Below, piece by piece: positions 47,107-57,529 of a DNA stretch of 64,000 bases; position 1 is the first letter of the stretch; every line of letters starts with the position of its first letter. The stretch covers positions 868,001 to 932,000 of the forward strand of contig NZ_CP007213.1 in the NCBI RefSeq assembly GCF_001411805.1, in the 5' to 3' direction. The DNA comes from Burkholderia plantarii. GTDB taxonomy: Bacteria > Pseudomonadota > Gammaproteobacteria > Burkholderiales > Burkholderiaceae. The notes under the pieces are model-generated. The model was not told where the DNA came from. It ran no database searches and saw only the letters and a list, made by a program, of their open reading frames with translations. Made by a program: the position numbers and the translations under genes.

Positions 47107-47796
47107 ATGAAAGTCCTGATGGTTCTGACCTCGCACGACGAACTCGGCAACACTGGCCGCAAGACGGGCTTCTGGCTCGAGGAACTGGCCGCTCCCTTCT
47201 ACGCGTTCAAGGACGCCGGCGCGGAAATTGTGCTGGCGTCGCCCAAGGGCGGCCAGCCGCCGCTCGACCCGAAGAGCAACGAGCCGGCCAACCAGACCGA
47301 CATGACGCGCCGCTTCGAGCAGGATGCGCAGGCCACCGCGCAGCTGGCCGCCACGGTGCGGCTGGACAGCGTCTCGCAGGCCGACTTCGACACGGTGTTC
47401 TACCCCGGCGGCCACGGCCCGCTGTGGGATCTCGCCGAGGACCGCGATTCGATCGCGCTGATCGAGGCGTTCATCGCGGCCGGCAAGCCCGTCGCGCTGG
47501 TCTGCCACGCGCCCGGCGTGCTGCGCCACGTCCGCACGCCGGCCGGCGCGCCGCTGGTCCAGGGCAGGCAGGTCACCGGCTTCACCAATTCCGAGGAGGC
47601 CGCGGTCGGGCTGACCCAGGTGGTGCCGTTCCTCGTCGAGGACGAACTGAAGGCCAAGGGCGGCGTGTATTCGAGCATCGGCGACTGGGCGCCGTATGTC
47701 GTCACCGACGGCCTGCTGATCACCGGGCAGAACCCGGCCTCGTCGGCGCCGGCCGCCGCCACGCTGATGCAGCACCCGGCGCTCGCCGCGCGCTGA
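47107..47796 (+). CDS. DJ-1/PfpI superfamily protein (glyoxalase III-like)
   Basis: A 229-residue protein. Nucleophile elbow VALVCHAPGVLR near 131-142 gives a candidate Cys-His pair; FYPGGHGPLWDL near 97-108 and FYAFKDAGAEIVLASPKGG near 32-50 are the HchA/YajL-like cores. Relatives degrade or repair damage from reactive carbonyls such as methylglyoxal. First gene of the TetR-controlled operon; the old yellow enzyme follows 53 bases on. Confidence 0.88.
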   Translation: MKVLMVLTSHDELGNTGRKTGFWLEELAAPFYAFKDAGAEIVLASPKGGQPPLDPKSNEPANQTDMTRRFEQDAQATAQLAATVRLDSVSQADFDTVFYPGGHGPLWDLAEDRDSIALIEAFIAAGKPVALVCHAPGVLRHVRTPAGAPLVQGRQVTGFTNSEEAAVGLTQVVPFLVEDELKAKGGVYSSIGDWAPYVVTDGLLITGQNPASSAPAAATLMQHPALAAR

Positions 47797-47849
47797 CCCA
47801 TGCCGGCCCGGCCGCCGGCCGGGTCGCCTCCAATCGATCAGGATTCCTC

Positions 47850-49022
47850 ATGAGCGAACCGACCTTGCAACATCCCGCCCTCTTCACGCCGGTCGAACTC
47901 GGCGGGCTCACGCTGCGCAACCGCATCGTGCTGCCGCCGCTGACGCGCCAGCGCAGCGCGCAGCCCGGCGACGTGCCGACCGAACTCGCCGCGCGCTACT
48001 ACCGCCAGCGCGCGAGCGCCGGCTTCATGGTCAGCGAGGGCACGCAGATCGAGCCGCGCGGCCAGGGCTACGCCTGGACGCCGGGCATCTACAGCGACGC
48101 GCAGATCGACGGCTGGCGGCGCGTGACCGACGCGGTCCACGCCGAGGGCGGCGTGATCTTCGCGCAGCTGTGGCACGTGGGCCGCGTCTCGCACACGGCG
48201 CTGCAGCCGGGCGGCGCGGCGCCGCTCGCGCCGTCGGCGATTCCGGCCCGGCAGGCCAAGGCGTTCATCGCGACCGGTCCCGGCACCGGCACGCTGGTCG
48301 CGCCGTCCGAGCCGCGCGCGCTCACCGTGGCCGAGATCGGCGAACTGGTCGGGCTCTATGCGCGGGCGGCCCGCAACGCGCTGCGGGCCGGCTTCGACGG
48401 CGTCGAGATCCACGCGGCCAACGGCTATCTGGTGAACCAGTTCATTTCGGAGCACGCCAACACGCGTGACGACGCCTACGGCGGCACGCTGCACAACCGC
48501 CTGCGCTTCCTGCGCGAGATCGTCGAGGCGGTGGCCGCCGAGGTCGGGCCGCAGCGGCTCGGCGTGCGCTTCACGCCGCTGTTCACGAGTACCGACCAGG
48601 ACCGCGTCTACATCGGCCTCGTCGAAGCGGACCCGCAGCGGACCTACGTCGAGGCGATCAAGGTGCTGGAGGCGGCCGGCGCCGCCTACGTGTCGATCGC
48701 CGAGGCCGACTGGGACAACGCGCCGGAGCTGCCGGAAGCGTTCCGCCGCGAAGTGCGGCGCAGCTTCAGCGGCCGCATCCTGTACGCGGGACGCTACACG
48801 GCCGAGCGCGGCGCCCGGCTGGTCGAGGCCGGCCTCGCGGACCTGATCGCGTTCGGCCGGCCGTTCATCGCGAACCCGGACCTGCCGGCGCGCATCGCGA
48901 ACGGCTGGCCGCTCAACGCGCTGAACCCCGCCACGCTGTACGGCGGCGGCGAAGCCGGCTTCACCGACTATCCGGTGTACGCGCAATCCATTTTCCAGTC
49001 GTCGAACGAGGTGGCGTCATGA
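47850..49022 (+). CDS. Old yellow enzyme / NADH:flavin oxidoreductase (NemA-like)
   Basis: A 390-residue FMN-dependent ene-reductase. LFTPVELGGLTLRNRIVLPPLTR near 11-33, IFAQLWHVGRVSH near 102-114 and the substrate-binding H-x2-N in GVEIHAANGYLVNQFI near 188-203; the C-terminal LIAFGRPFIANPDLPARI is the FMN phosphate site. It reduces electrophilic alkenes, quinones or N-ethylmaleimide-like compounds. Its stop overlaps the SDR start (ATGA). Confidence 0.94.
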   Translation: MSEPTLQHPALFTPVELGGLTLRNRIVLPPLTRQRSAQPGDVPTELAARYYRQRASAGFMVSEGTQIEPRGQGYAWTPGIYSDAQIDGWRRVTDAVHAEGGVIFAQLWHVGRVSHTALQPGGAAPLAPSAIPARQAKAFIATGPGTGTLVAPSEPRALTVAEIGELVGLYARAARNALRAGFDGVEIHAANGYLVNQFISEHANTRDDAYGGTLHNRLRFLREIVEAVAAEVGPQRLGVRFTPLFTSTDQDRVYIGLVEADPQRTYVEAIKVLEAAGAAYVSIAEADWDNAPELPEAFRREVRRSFSGRILYAGRYTAERGARLVEAGLADLIAFGRPFIANPDLPARIANGWPLNALNPATLYGGGEAGFTDYPVYAQSIFQSSNEVAS

Positions 49023-49759
49023 GCCAGGGAATCGAGAACAAGGTGGTCCTGATCACGGGCGGCAGCACCGGCATCGGCGCCGAGGCGGCACGCCATCTGG
49101 CGGCGCGCGGTGCCCGGGTGGCGGTCGCGGCGCGGCGCCGGGACAAGCTCGACGAGGTGGTGGCCGACATCGAGGCGGCGGGCGGCGAGGCGAGGGCCTA
49201 CGCGCTCGACGTCACCGACAGGCATCGGGTGGAGGCGGTGGCCGCGGCGGTGGTGGCCGATTTCGGCCGGCTCGACGTGCTCGTCAACAACGCCGGGCTG
49301 ATGCCGATCCGGCCGATGGCCGAGGTCAACACCGACGAGTGGGACGCGATGATCGACGTCAACCTGAAGGGCACGCTCTACGGCATCGCCGCCGCGCTGC
49401 CGCGCTTCCTGGCGCAGGGCGGCGGCCACATCATCAACCTGAGTTCGGTGGCCGGCATCAAGGTGTTCGCGCCGGGCGGCACGGTGTACTCCGGCACCAA
49501 GTACGCGGTGCGGGCGATCTCCGAGGGGCTGCGCCAGGAAGTGGGCGAGCGGATTCGCGTCACCTCGATCGAGCCCGGCGCGGTGGACAGCGACCTCAAG
49601 TTCAGCACCTCCGGCACCGCGCAGGAAACCGTGCTCGAGTTCTACCGGCAGGCGATTCCGGCCGCCTCGGTGGCGCGGGCCATCGCGTTCGCGATCGAGC
49701 AGCCCGACGACGTCGACATCAACGAGATCGTGCTGCGCCCGACCAGCCAGACGTTCTGA
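49019..49759 (+). CDS. SDR-family oxidoreductase
   Basis: A 246-residue short-chain dehydrogenase. VVLITGGSTGIGAEAARHLAARGARVAVAARR near 9-40 (Arg after the second strand suggests NADP), NNAGLMP near 89-95, INLSSVAGI and VYSGTKYAV near 140-165 give the Ser-Tyr-Lys set. Last gene of the electrophile-response operon, overlapping the old yellow enzyme. Substrate is probably a carbonyl made or handled by its neighbours. Confidence 0.93.
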   Translation: MSQGIENKVVLITGGSTGIGAEAARHLAARGARVAVAARRRDKLDEVVADIEAAGGEARAYALDVTDRHRVEAVAAAVVADFGRLDVLVNNAGLMPIRPMAEVNTDEWDAMIDVNLKGTLYGIAAALPRFLAQGGGHIINLSSVAGIKVFAPGGTVYSGTKYAVRAISEGLRQEVGERIRVTSIEPGAVDSDLKFSTSGTAQETVLEFYRQAIPAASVARAIAFAIEQPDDVDINEIVLRPTSQTF

Positions 49760-49854
49760 CGGCGGCGCTGAGGGCGCCCGTCGCGCCGGCGCGCCGCAAT
49801 CCGCGCGCCGACCGTTCAACCGTTAGAATCGCGGTTTTAGCCCGGAACACGTCC

Positions 49855-51282
49855 ATGTCCTTTGCCTCGCTTGGCCTGATCGAACCGTTGCTGCGTAATC
49901 TGCGGGATCTCAATTACGCGGAGCCCACGCCGGTGCAGGCCAAGGCGATTCCTGCCGTGCTCGGCGGCAAGGACGTGATGGCCGGCGCACAGACCGGCAC
50001 CGGCAAGACCGCCGGCTTCGCCTTGCCGCTGTTGCAGCGGCTGGTGCAGCAGGGCCCCGCGGTGTCGAGCAATCGCGCCCGCGTGCTGGTGCTGGTGCCC
50101 ACCCGCGAGCTGGCCGAGCAGGTGCTGCAAAGCTTCGTCGATTACGGCCGCGGCCTCGACCTGCGCATGCTGGCCGCCTATGGCGGCGTCAGCATCAATC
50201 CGCAGATGATGAAGCTGCGCAAGGGCGTGGACGTGCTGGTTGCCACCCCGGGCCGGCTGCTCGATCTGAACCGGCAGAACGCGGTGCAGTTCGATCAGGT
50301 ATGCACGCTGGTGCTGGACGAGGCCGACCGCATGCTGGATCTCGGCTTCGCGCGCGAACTCGATGCCGTGTTCGCCGCCTTGCCCGCGCGGCGCCAGACG
50401 CTGCTGTTCTCCGCGACGTTTTCCGACGACATCCGCGCGATGGCCGCGAAGCTGCTGCGCGAGCCCGTGCAGATCAGCGTCAGCGCGCCCAACGCCACGG
50501 CCAGCCGGGTCCGCCAGTGGGTGGTGACGGTCGACAAACGCAACAAGCCCGAGCTTTTCATGCACCTGCTGGCCGAGAACGGCTGGCAGCACGCGCTGGT
50601 GTTCGCCAAGACCCGGGTCGGCGTCGATTATCTGGCGGCCAGGCTGGAGGAGGCGGGCCACGCGGTCGATACGATCCATGGCGACAAGCCGCAGCCCGCG
50701 CGCTTGCGGGCGCTGGAGCGCTTCAAGCGCGGCGAGGTGCGAATGCTGGTGGCTACCGACGTGGCGGCGCGCGGGCTCGATATCGACGACCTGCCGCTCG
50801 TGATCAACGTCGATCTGCCGATCGTGGCGCAGGACTACGTGCATCGGATCGGCCGCACCGGCCGCGCGGGCGCGAGCGGCGTGGCGGTGTCGCTGGTGTG
50901 TGCCGACGAGGCGCCGCAACTGGCCGCGATCGAGGCGCTGATCCGGCAGACGCTGCGCCGCGAGGAGGAACCCGGTTTCGAGGCCGAGCACCGCGTGCCG
51001 CAAACCAGCACCACCGGCGAACTGATCAAGAAGCCGAAAAAGCCCAAGAAGCCGAAGGTGCCGCAAGCGGCGCCGGGTGGCGCGCAGGCGGCCGGCGCGA
51101 AACCGCGCGCGCAGGGGGCGCAGGGGGCGCAGGGGGCGCAGGGAGCAAAACGGGCGCAAGGCAAGCCCAAGGCGGCGCCGCCGCGTGCGGGCGCCGCCGG
51201 GGATGTCACCCATGGCAGCCCGTTCAGCAGTGTGCGCAAGCCGGCCGGCAAGGGCGCCGGCAAATCGCGCTCGCCACGCTGA
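49855..51282 (+). CDS. rhlE: DEAD-box RNA helicase (RhlE-like)
   Basis: A 475-residue helicase. Q motif SFASLGLIEPLLRNLRDLNYAEPTPVQ near 2-28, Walker A AQTGTGKTA near 45-53, PTRELAEQV, DEAD as VLDEADRMLD near 156-165, SAT as LLFSATFSDD near 184-193, and HRIGRTGRAG near 325-334. Relatives aid ribosome and RNA turnover, especially in the cold. The C-terminal tail is basic, with a Gln/Gly/Ala repeat encoded by a 9-base tandem repeat. Confidence 0.95.
   Translation: MSFASLGLIEPLLRNLRDLNYAEPTPVQAKAIPAVLGGKDVMAGAQTGTGKTAGFALPLLQRLVQQGPAVSSNRARVLVLVPTRELAEQVLQSFVDYGRGLDLRMLAAYGGVSINPQMMKLRKGVDVLVATPGRLLDLNRQNAVQFDQVCTLVLDEADRMLDLGFARELDAVFAALPARRQTLLFSATFSDDIRAMAAKLLREPVQISVSAPNATASRVRQWVVTVDKRNKPELFMHLLAENGWQHALVFAKTRVGVDYLAARLEEAGHAVDTIHGDKPQPARLRALERFKRGEVRMLVATDVAARGLDIDDLPLVINVDLPIVAQDYVHRIGRTGRAGASGVAVSLVCADEAPQLAAIEALIRQTLRREEEPGFEAEHRVPQTSTTGELIKKPKKPKKPKVPQAAPGGAQAAGAKPRAQGAQGAQGAQGAKRAQGKPKAAPPRAGAAGDVTHGSPFSSVRKPAGKGAGKSRSPR
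51109..51144 (+). repeat. 9-bp tandem repeat inside rhlE, four copies
   Basis: GCGCAGGGG repeated four times (the last ends in A), in frame with rhlE, giving an A-Q-G repeat in the basic C-terminal tail. Unit length is a multiple of three, so copy number changes would not shift the frame. Confidence 0.9.
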
Positions 51283-51537
51283 AGCGCGCGCCACGGCGCT
51301 CGCCGTCGGGACCGGGGCGCCGTGGCTTCGGGCCACCATCGGGGCATCCGTTTGCGCCGTTGCGGACGGTGCGATCACCCGGGTAAGCCGAACGCGGCCC
51401 CCGCTCCGCAGGCATGCGGCGCTGCCGCCCGATCACGCCCCCCCGTTCCCGGTGCCGGTTTTCAAATTCGTCGCGCTACACTACGACACCGCCATCCGCC
51501 GTGGCGCGGATGCATCGTTTTCCTTCCCGGACATCGC

Positions 51538-52347
51538 ATGTCGAAACGACCTTCCCCTGAACAACGGCGCGAGCTCGGCACGTTCCTGTCCAGCCGCCGC
51601 GCACGCCTGCAGCCCGCCGGGTTCGGCCTGCCCGAGGGCGCGCGGCGCACGCCGGGCCTGCGCCGCGAGGAAGTGGCGGTGCTCGCCGGCGTCAGCGTCA
51701 GCTGGTACACCTGGCTCGAACAGGGACGCGACATCCAGCCGTCGGCCGACGCGCTGCGCCGGATCGCCGGCGTGCTGCGGCTCGACGCGGTGGAGTCGGC
51801 GCATCTGTTCGCACTGTCCTCGCGCGAGGTGGCGCCAGCCGTCGCGGACGGCGGCGGCGTCAGCGAGGGGCTCGAACTGCTGGTGCGCTCGATCAACGTG
51901 CCGGCCTACGTGCGCAATGCGCGACTCGACATCCTGGCCTGGAACGACGCCATCGCGGACCTGTTCGTCGACTACGGCTCGCTGCAGCCGCACGAACGCA
52001 ACACGCTGCGGCTGCTGTTCCTCTACAAGCCGTATCGCAGCCTGATCCTCGACTGGGAGCCGATGACGCGCGGCATGATCTCGGCGTTTCGCGCCGCGCG
52101 CGCCCAGGCGCAGGACCAGGCGCCGTTCGACAGCCTGATCGAGGAACTGACGGCGCTGAGTCCCGAGTTTCGCGACTGGTGGCAGGACGTCGACGTAAAG
52201 GGCTTCGACGAGGGCGACAAGCGGCTGCGCACCCCGTCGGGCGGCCTGATCGAGTTCACCTACGTGGCGCTCACGCCCATCGGCCGGCCCGACCTCTCGC
52301 TCGTGACCTACCTCCCCCGCCACACTGCCAGTGACTCCGGCTCATAG
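51538..52347 (+). CDS. XRE-type HTH regulator with MmyB-like C-terminal domain
   Basis: A 269-residue protein. HTH near 35-85: TPGLRREEVAVLAGVSVSWYTWLEQGRDI followed by SADALRRIAGVLRLD, a standard XRE/Cro fold. The rest (VPAYVRNARLDILAWNDAIADLFVD... to ...LSLVTYLP) is the MmyB-like ligand-binding domain of many actinobacterial and proteobacterial regulators. It precedes the succinate-semialdehyde dehydrogenase gene by 93 bases in the same direction and may control it. The 255 bases before the gene show nothing else. Confidence 0.88.
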   Translation: MSKRPSPEQRRELGTFLSSRRARLQPAGFGLPEGARRTPGLRREEVAVLAGVSVSWYTWLEQGRDIQPSADALRRIAGVLRLDAVESAHLFALSSREVAPAVADGGGVSEGLELLVRSINVPAYVRNARLDILAWNDAIADLFVDYGSLQPHERNTLRLLFLYKPYRSLILDWEPMTRGMISAFRAARAQAQDQAPFDSLIEELTALSPEFRDWWQDVDVKGFDEGDKRLRTPSGGLIEFTYVALTPIGRPDLSLVTYLPRHTASDSGS

Positions 52348-52440
52348 GATCACAAGACGCCTTCTTCACCCGGTTCGATGTGCCTAAAGTTGATCCCAGT
52401 GCAGCACTTTCCCACTGTTTTCAACCTCAGCGAGGCCAGC

Positions 52441-53844
52441 ATGTCGAACCCGAACACCCCCCTCACGATCGGCGCCACGTCGCGCAATCCCGCCACCGGC
52501 GAGTTCATCGCCCACTATCCGTTCCAGACCGCCGACGAGGTCGAGCGCATGCTCGACGGCAACGCCGAGGCCTACCGGCTCTGGCGCGCCACGCCGATGG
52601 CGGTGCGCGTGACGACCTACCGGCGCCTGGCGGCCGTGCTGCGCGAGCGCGCCGATACGCTCGCGGCGCTGATCACGGCCGAGATGGGCAAGACCCTGGC
52701 CGCCGCGCACGCGGAAGTCGAGAAGTGCGCCGCGACGATCGACTGGATCGCCGAACACGGCCCGGCGATCCTCGCCGACGAGCCGGCGCCGGTGGACGGC
52801 GACGATCAGGTCCACGTGTCCTACCTGCCGATCGGCTCGATCCTCGCGGTGATGCCGTGGAATTTCCCGCTCTGGCAGGTGATTCGCGCCTCGGGGCCGA
52901 TCATGCTGTCGGGCAACGGCTTCATCCTCAAGCACGCGGCCAACGTGATGGGTTCCGCCTACGCGCTGCAGGACGCCTACGAGGCGGCCGGCTTCCCGGC
53001 CGGGCTGTTCACGAACCTGAACGCCGACAACGATACGGTGGCGCGCGTGATCGAGGATCCGCGCGTGGCGGCCGTCACGCTGACGGGCAGCATGCGGGCC
53101 GGCTCGGCCGTGGCGGCCACCGCCGGCCGCGCGTTGAAGAAGAGCCTGTTGGAACTGGGCGGCGCCGACGCGTTCATCGTGCTGGCCGACGCGAACCTCG
53201 AGCTGGCCGTCGAGGCCGCCATCGAGGCGCGCTTCCAGAACGCCGGGCAGGTGTGCCTCGCGGCCAAGCGCTTCATCCTCGAACGGCCGATCGCCGAGGC
53301 GTTCATCGAGCGGTTCGTCGCCGCCGCGCGCCGTGTCAAGGCCGGCGATCCGCTCGATCCGGCCAGCACGATCGGGCCGATGGCGCGCGCCGACCTGCGC
53401 GACGAACTGCATCGCCAGGTGGAGCGCACCATCGAGGCTGGCGCGACGCTGCTGCTCGGCGGCCGGAAGGTGGAGGGCGCCGGCAACTACTACGAGCCGA
53501 CCGTGCTCGCCGACGTCGCGCCCGGCATGGCCGCGTTCGACGAGGAAACCTTCGGGCCGGTCGCCGCGATCACCGTCGCCGACGATGCCGAGCACGCGAT
53601 CGAGCTGGCCAACGCGAGCGACTACGGCCTCGGCGGCAGCCTCTGGACCCATGACGTGGCGCGCGCCCAGCGCATCGCGCGGCGCCTCGAGACGGGCGGC
53701 GTGTTCATCAACGGCTTCTCCGCCTCGAACCCGCGCATTCCGGTGGGCGGCGTGAAGAAGAGCGGCTACGGACGCGAGCTGTCGCATTTCGGCCTGCGCG
53801 AGTTCACCAACGCCCAGGCGGTCTGGGCCAAGACCGTCGACTGA
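52441..53844 (+). CDS. NAD-dependent succinate-semialdehyde dehydrogenase (Sad/GabD type)
   Basis: A 467-residue aldehyde dehydrogenase, the length of Sad (YneI). PWNFPLWQVIR near 140-150, the catalytic Glu in LELGGADAF near 238-246, catalytic Cys in NAGQVCLAAKR near 267-277, and ETFGPVAAI near 367. ATG 52441 is used; an upstream ATG at 52378 would add a 21-residue tail with no similarity. It oxidises succinate semialdehyde from GABA or related compounds to succinate. The IS110 element begins at or just after its stop codon. Confidence 0.9.
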   Translation: MSNPNTPLTIGATSRNPATGEFIAHYPFQTADEVERMLDGNAEAYRLWRATPMAVRVTTYRRLAAVLRERADTLAALITAEMGKTLAAAHAEVEKCAATIDWIAEHGPAILADEPAPVDGDDQVHVSYLPIGSILAVMPWNFPLWQVIRASGPIMLSGNGFILKHAANVMGSAYALQDAYEAAGFPAGLFTNLNADNDTVARVIEDPRVAAVTLTGSMRAGSAVAATAGRALKKSLLELGGADAFIVLADANLELAVEAAIEARFQNAGQVCLAAKRFILERPIAEAFIERFVAAARRVKAGDPLDPASTIGPMARADLRDELHRQVERTIEAGATLLLGGRKVEGAGNYYEPTVLADVAPGMAAFDEETFGPVAAITVADDAEHAIELANASDYGLGGSLWTHDVARAQRIARRLETGGVFINGFSASNPRIPVGGVKKSGYGRELSHFGLREFTNAQAVWAKTVD

Positions 53845-53860
53845 GTAACCGTGTCTCGAG

Positions 53861-54933
<1,073 letters not shown>

Positions 54934-54975
54934 ACGGGCTCGAACGCCCAAGCGGCGGACAAACTGCACGGTCTT

Positions 54976-55010
54976 GTCTGGCTACCGTCAGACTTTACCG
55001 TACTGGTCTG
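54976..55010 (+). promoter_or_regulatory. GTCTG/CAGAC repeat set before the second old yellow enzyme gene
   Basis: GTCTG (54976-54980), CAGAC (54989-54993) and GTCTG (55006-55010): one inverted pair with 8-base spacing and one with 12. ACTGGTCT at 55002-55009 is the same 8-mer as half of the 46324 and 47020 operators. This may be a regulator site upstream of the old yellow enzyme gene at 55081. Confidence 0.4.
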
Positions 55011-55080
55011 GTTTAAACATACAAGCGGCGGCCGCCTCGCTCGCCGTTCTCCATCATCGAATCAGAGAGGAATCCGAATC

Positions 55081-56178
55081 ATGAATGCCCGTTTCGACAG
55101 TCCCGTCCTGCAACCGGTCACGCTCGGCCCGCTGCAGTTGAAGAATCGCATCGTGATGGCGCCGATGACGCGCAGCCGCGCCGACGATGCCGGCGTGCCG
55201 CCCGACTACGCGGCCGACTACTACGCGCAGCGCGCCGGCGCCGGCCTGATCATCACCGAGGCGACCAACATCTCCGCCCAGGCGCGCGGCTACCCGCGCA
55301 CGCCCGGCATCTGGACCGAGGCGCAGGTCGCGGCATGGCAGCGGGTGACCGAGGCGGTCCACCGCCGCGAGGGCAGGATCTTCCTGCAGCTGTGGCACAC
55401 CGGGCGCATGTCCCATCCCGACCTGCACGACGGCGCGCTGCCGGTGGCCCCTTCGGCGCTCAAGCCGCAAGGCCAGATTCGGGTCCACGACGGCATGAAG
55501 GATTTCGTCACGCCGCGCGCGCTCGACGCCGCCGAGATCCCGGGCATCGTCGAGGACTACCGCCGCGCCGCGCTCAATGCGAAGCGCGCGGGCTTCGACG
55601 GCGTGGAGGTGCATTCGGCCAACAACTACCTGCTCGAGCAGTTCGTGCGCGACAGCACCAACCAGCGCGACGACGAGTATGGCGGCTCGATCGGGAACCG
55701 GCTGCGCTTTCCGCTCGCGGTGGTCGAGGCCGTGATCGACGTGTGGTGCCGCGAGCGCGTCGGCATCCGCATCTCGCCCGCCACCACGGCGCCGGGCGAG
55801 ACGCCGCTCGACAGCGACACGATGGCGACGTTCGGCGCCTATCTGGACGCGCTGTCGAAGCTCGGGCTGCTGTACGTGCATGACATCGAGGGCGTGACGC
55901 AGCTGAGCCGCGAGGCGGGCGGCGAAGTCAGCTTCGGTGCGCTGCGCCGGCGCTTCGGCGGCGCCTACATCGCGAACAACCAGTACACGCTGGAGCTGGC
56001 CGAGCAGACGCTGGCGGCCGGCGACGCGGACCTGTTCAGCATCGGGCGGCCGTTCATCGCCAATCCCGATCTGGTCGAGCGCCTGCGCGTGGGCGCGCCG
56101 CTCGCCGAGGCGCCGAAAGTCTACTGGTACGGCGGCGATGCGACCGGCTACTCGGACTGGCCCGAGCGGCGCGCGTGA
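55081..56178 (+). CDS. Old yellow enzyme (NemA/XenB-like ene-reductase), second copy
   Basis: A 365-residue FMN ene-reductase. LQPVTLGPLQLKNRIVMAPMTRSRA near 11-35, IFLQLWHTGRMSHPDL near 100-115, the H-x2-N in GVEVHSANNYLLEQF near 178-192, and LFSIGRPFIANPDLVERLR near 320-338. It is more like classic NemA/MorB than the copy at 47850, which has a longer middle loop. It starts soon after the IS110 element, so its upstream control may have been changed by the insertion. Confidence 0.93.
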   Translation: MNARFDSPVLQPVTLGPLQLKNRIVMAPMTRSRADDAGVPPDYAADYYAQRAGAGLIITEATNISAQARGYPRTPGIWTEAQVAAWQRVTEAVHRREGRIFLQLWHTGRMSHPDLHDGALPVAPSALKPQGQIRVHDGMKDFVTPRALDAAEIPGIVEDYRRAALNAKRAGFDGVEVHSANNYLLEQFVRDSTNQRDDEYGGSIGNRLRFPLAVVEAVIDVWCRERVGIRISPATTAPGETPLDSDTMATFGAYLDALSKLGLLYVHDIEGVTQLSREAGGEVSFGALRRRFGGAYIANNQYTLELAEQTLAAGDADLFSIGRPFIANPDLVERLRVGAPLAEAPKVYWYGGDATGYSDWPERRA

Positions 56179-56317
56179 GGATTGGGCCGCCGCCGCCGGG
56201 CACGACATGAGGCATGGCATGGAGGCCGGCGGCGCGCCTTTTCGCGGCGTGCGCGCCGAGCCGTGCGATACTCGCCCGGGGCCCGCCGTCGCGGAGCCAG
56301 TCACCGGAGGAGCCGCC

Positions 56318-56620
56318 GTGTTCGCGAGTTATGATCCGACCCATACGGGTTTCGTCGCCGAGATCGACGGCTGCCGCTGTTGCATCGAGGGCATCGCCTC
56401 GCCGATCGCCGATCAGATCGACTGGCGCTGGACCATCTCGATCGCGCAGCTCGACAACCTCGACGGGATGGATCCCGACAAGTTCGATGTACTCGCAACC
56501 GGTGAGACGGTCACGCCGCTGCAGGCGTCCCAGCAGATCGTCGCCTGGCTCGACGCGCATCCGCCCGAGGACGACGACCTGCCCGACGGCGCGGACGAGC
56601 CGCCCGCGCGCGCGGGCTGA
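56318..56620 (+). CDS. Small conserved-type hypothetical protein
   Basis: A 100-residue acidic protein with a Cys cluster (GCRCCIEG near 20-27). GTG at 56318 is preferred because GGAGGAG (56307-56313) lies 4 bases upstream; an ATG at 56207 would need a weaker site and adds Arg/Pro-rich sequence. No family assigned. It follows the old yellow enzyme in the same direction after a 139-base gap. Confidence 0.55.
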   Translation: MFASYDPTHTGFVAEIDGCRCCIEGIASPIADQIDWRWTISIAQLDNLDGMDPDKFDVLATGETVTPLQASQQIVAWLDAHPPEDDDLPDGADEPPARAG

Positions 56621-56705
56621 GCCCGCGCCAGCCGCCTTCTCCGGTTCGGCTCGCCGCCATGGCATGACGAACCTACAGGCCTGATCCGGTAGACCCGGCG
56701 GACCG

Positions 56706-57455
56706 CTACCGCCACGCCTGCGTGAATTCCCCGATCACGCGCGCCAGATGCTGCTGCATCGCCTCGCGCGCGGCCTGCGCGTCGCGCGCCATGATGGCCG
56801 AGAAGATGCGCTGGTGCTCGTCCTGCGAGGCCTCGCGCAGCGCCGTGGTGTGGAAGTGTTCCTCGATCTTGCGCCAGAGCGGATCGGCGCGCGAGCTGTC
56901 CCACATCGCCGCCACCATGTGATGCAGCACGGCGTTGCCGGTCGCGGCCGCGATGCCGAGATGGAACTCGCGGTCGGCCGCTTCGTTCGCGGCCTTGTCG
57001 TCCATGTTCTCGCGCATCGTGCGCAGCGCCGCGAACAGCCGGTCGAGATCGGCGTCCTTGCGCTCGATGGCCGCGAGCGCGGCGATCTCCGACTCGATCA
57101 GCGCCCGCGCGCGCAGCGTCTCGATCGGCCCCGGCCCGCGCGGCAGCTCGAACGGCGCACCGCGTGCCTCGCGCGCCGCGGCGCCGTGCGTCTCCATCAC
57201 GTAGATCCCCGACCCGACCCGCACCTCCACCACGCCGCGCACTTCGAGCGCGATGATCGCCTCGCGCACCTGCGTGCGGCTGACCGCGAAACGCTCGGCC
57301 AGCGTGCGCTCCGACGGCAGCCGCGCGCCCGGCCCGACGTCGCCCGCCGCGATCAGGTCGTAGATCTGCCTGGCCAGCCCGACATAGGAACGGTCGGCCG
57401 CGTCGGCATCGGCGGCGCGGCCGGCGGGGGTGGTCGGGGAAAAAGCTTCGGCCAT
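56706..57455 (-). CDS. GntR-family regulator, FCD subfamily (UxuR/ExuR-like)
   Basis: A 249-residue regulator. Winged HTH: GPGARLPSERTLAERFAVSRTQVREAIIALEVRGVVEVRVGSGIYV across about 41-86. FCD domain with ALIESEIAALAAIE near 113 and REFHLGIAAATGNAVLHH near 159. Divergent from the mannonate dehydratase gene. Four TGGT...ACCA palindromes in the 289-base region between them are its likely operators. Ligand is presumably a hexuronate intermediate. Confidence 0.9.
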   Translation of the reverse strand: MAEAFSPTTPAGRAADADAADRSYVGLARQIYDLIAAGDVGPGARLPSERTLAERFAVSRTQVREAIIALEVRGVVEVRVGSGIYVMETHGAAAREARGAPFELPRGPGPIETLRARALIESEIAALAAIERKDADLDRLFAALRTMRENMDDKAANEAADREFHLGIAAATGNAVLHHMVAAMWDSSRADPLWRKIEEHFHTTALREASQDEHQRIFSAIMARDAQAAREAMQQHLARVIGEFTQAWR

Positions 57456-57529
57456 GCGATGTGCTCGTGAAAATCGGTCGATCGGTCAATCCGCCGGCTC
57501 CGGCGGAGCCCGGCGACGAATCGCGAAAA

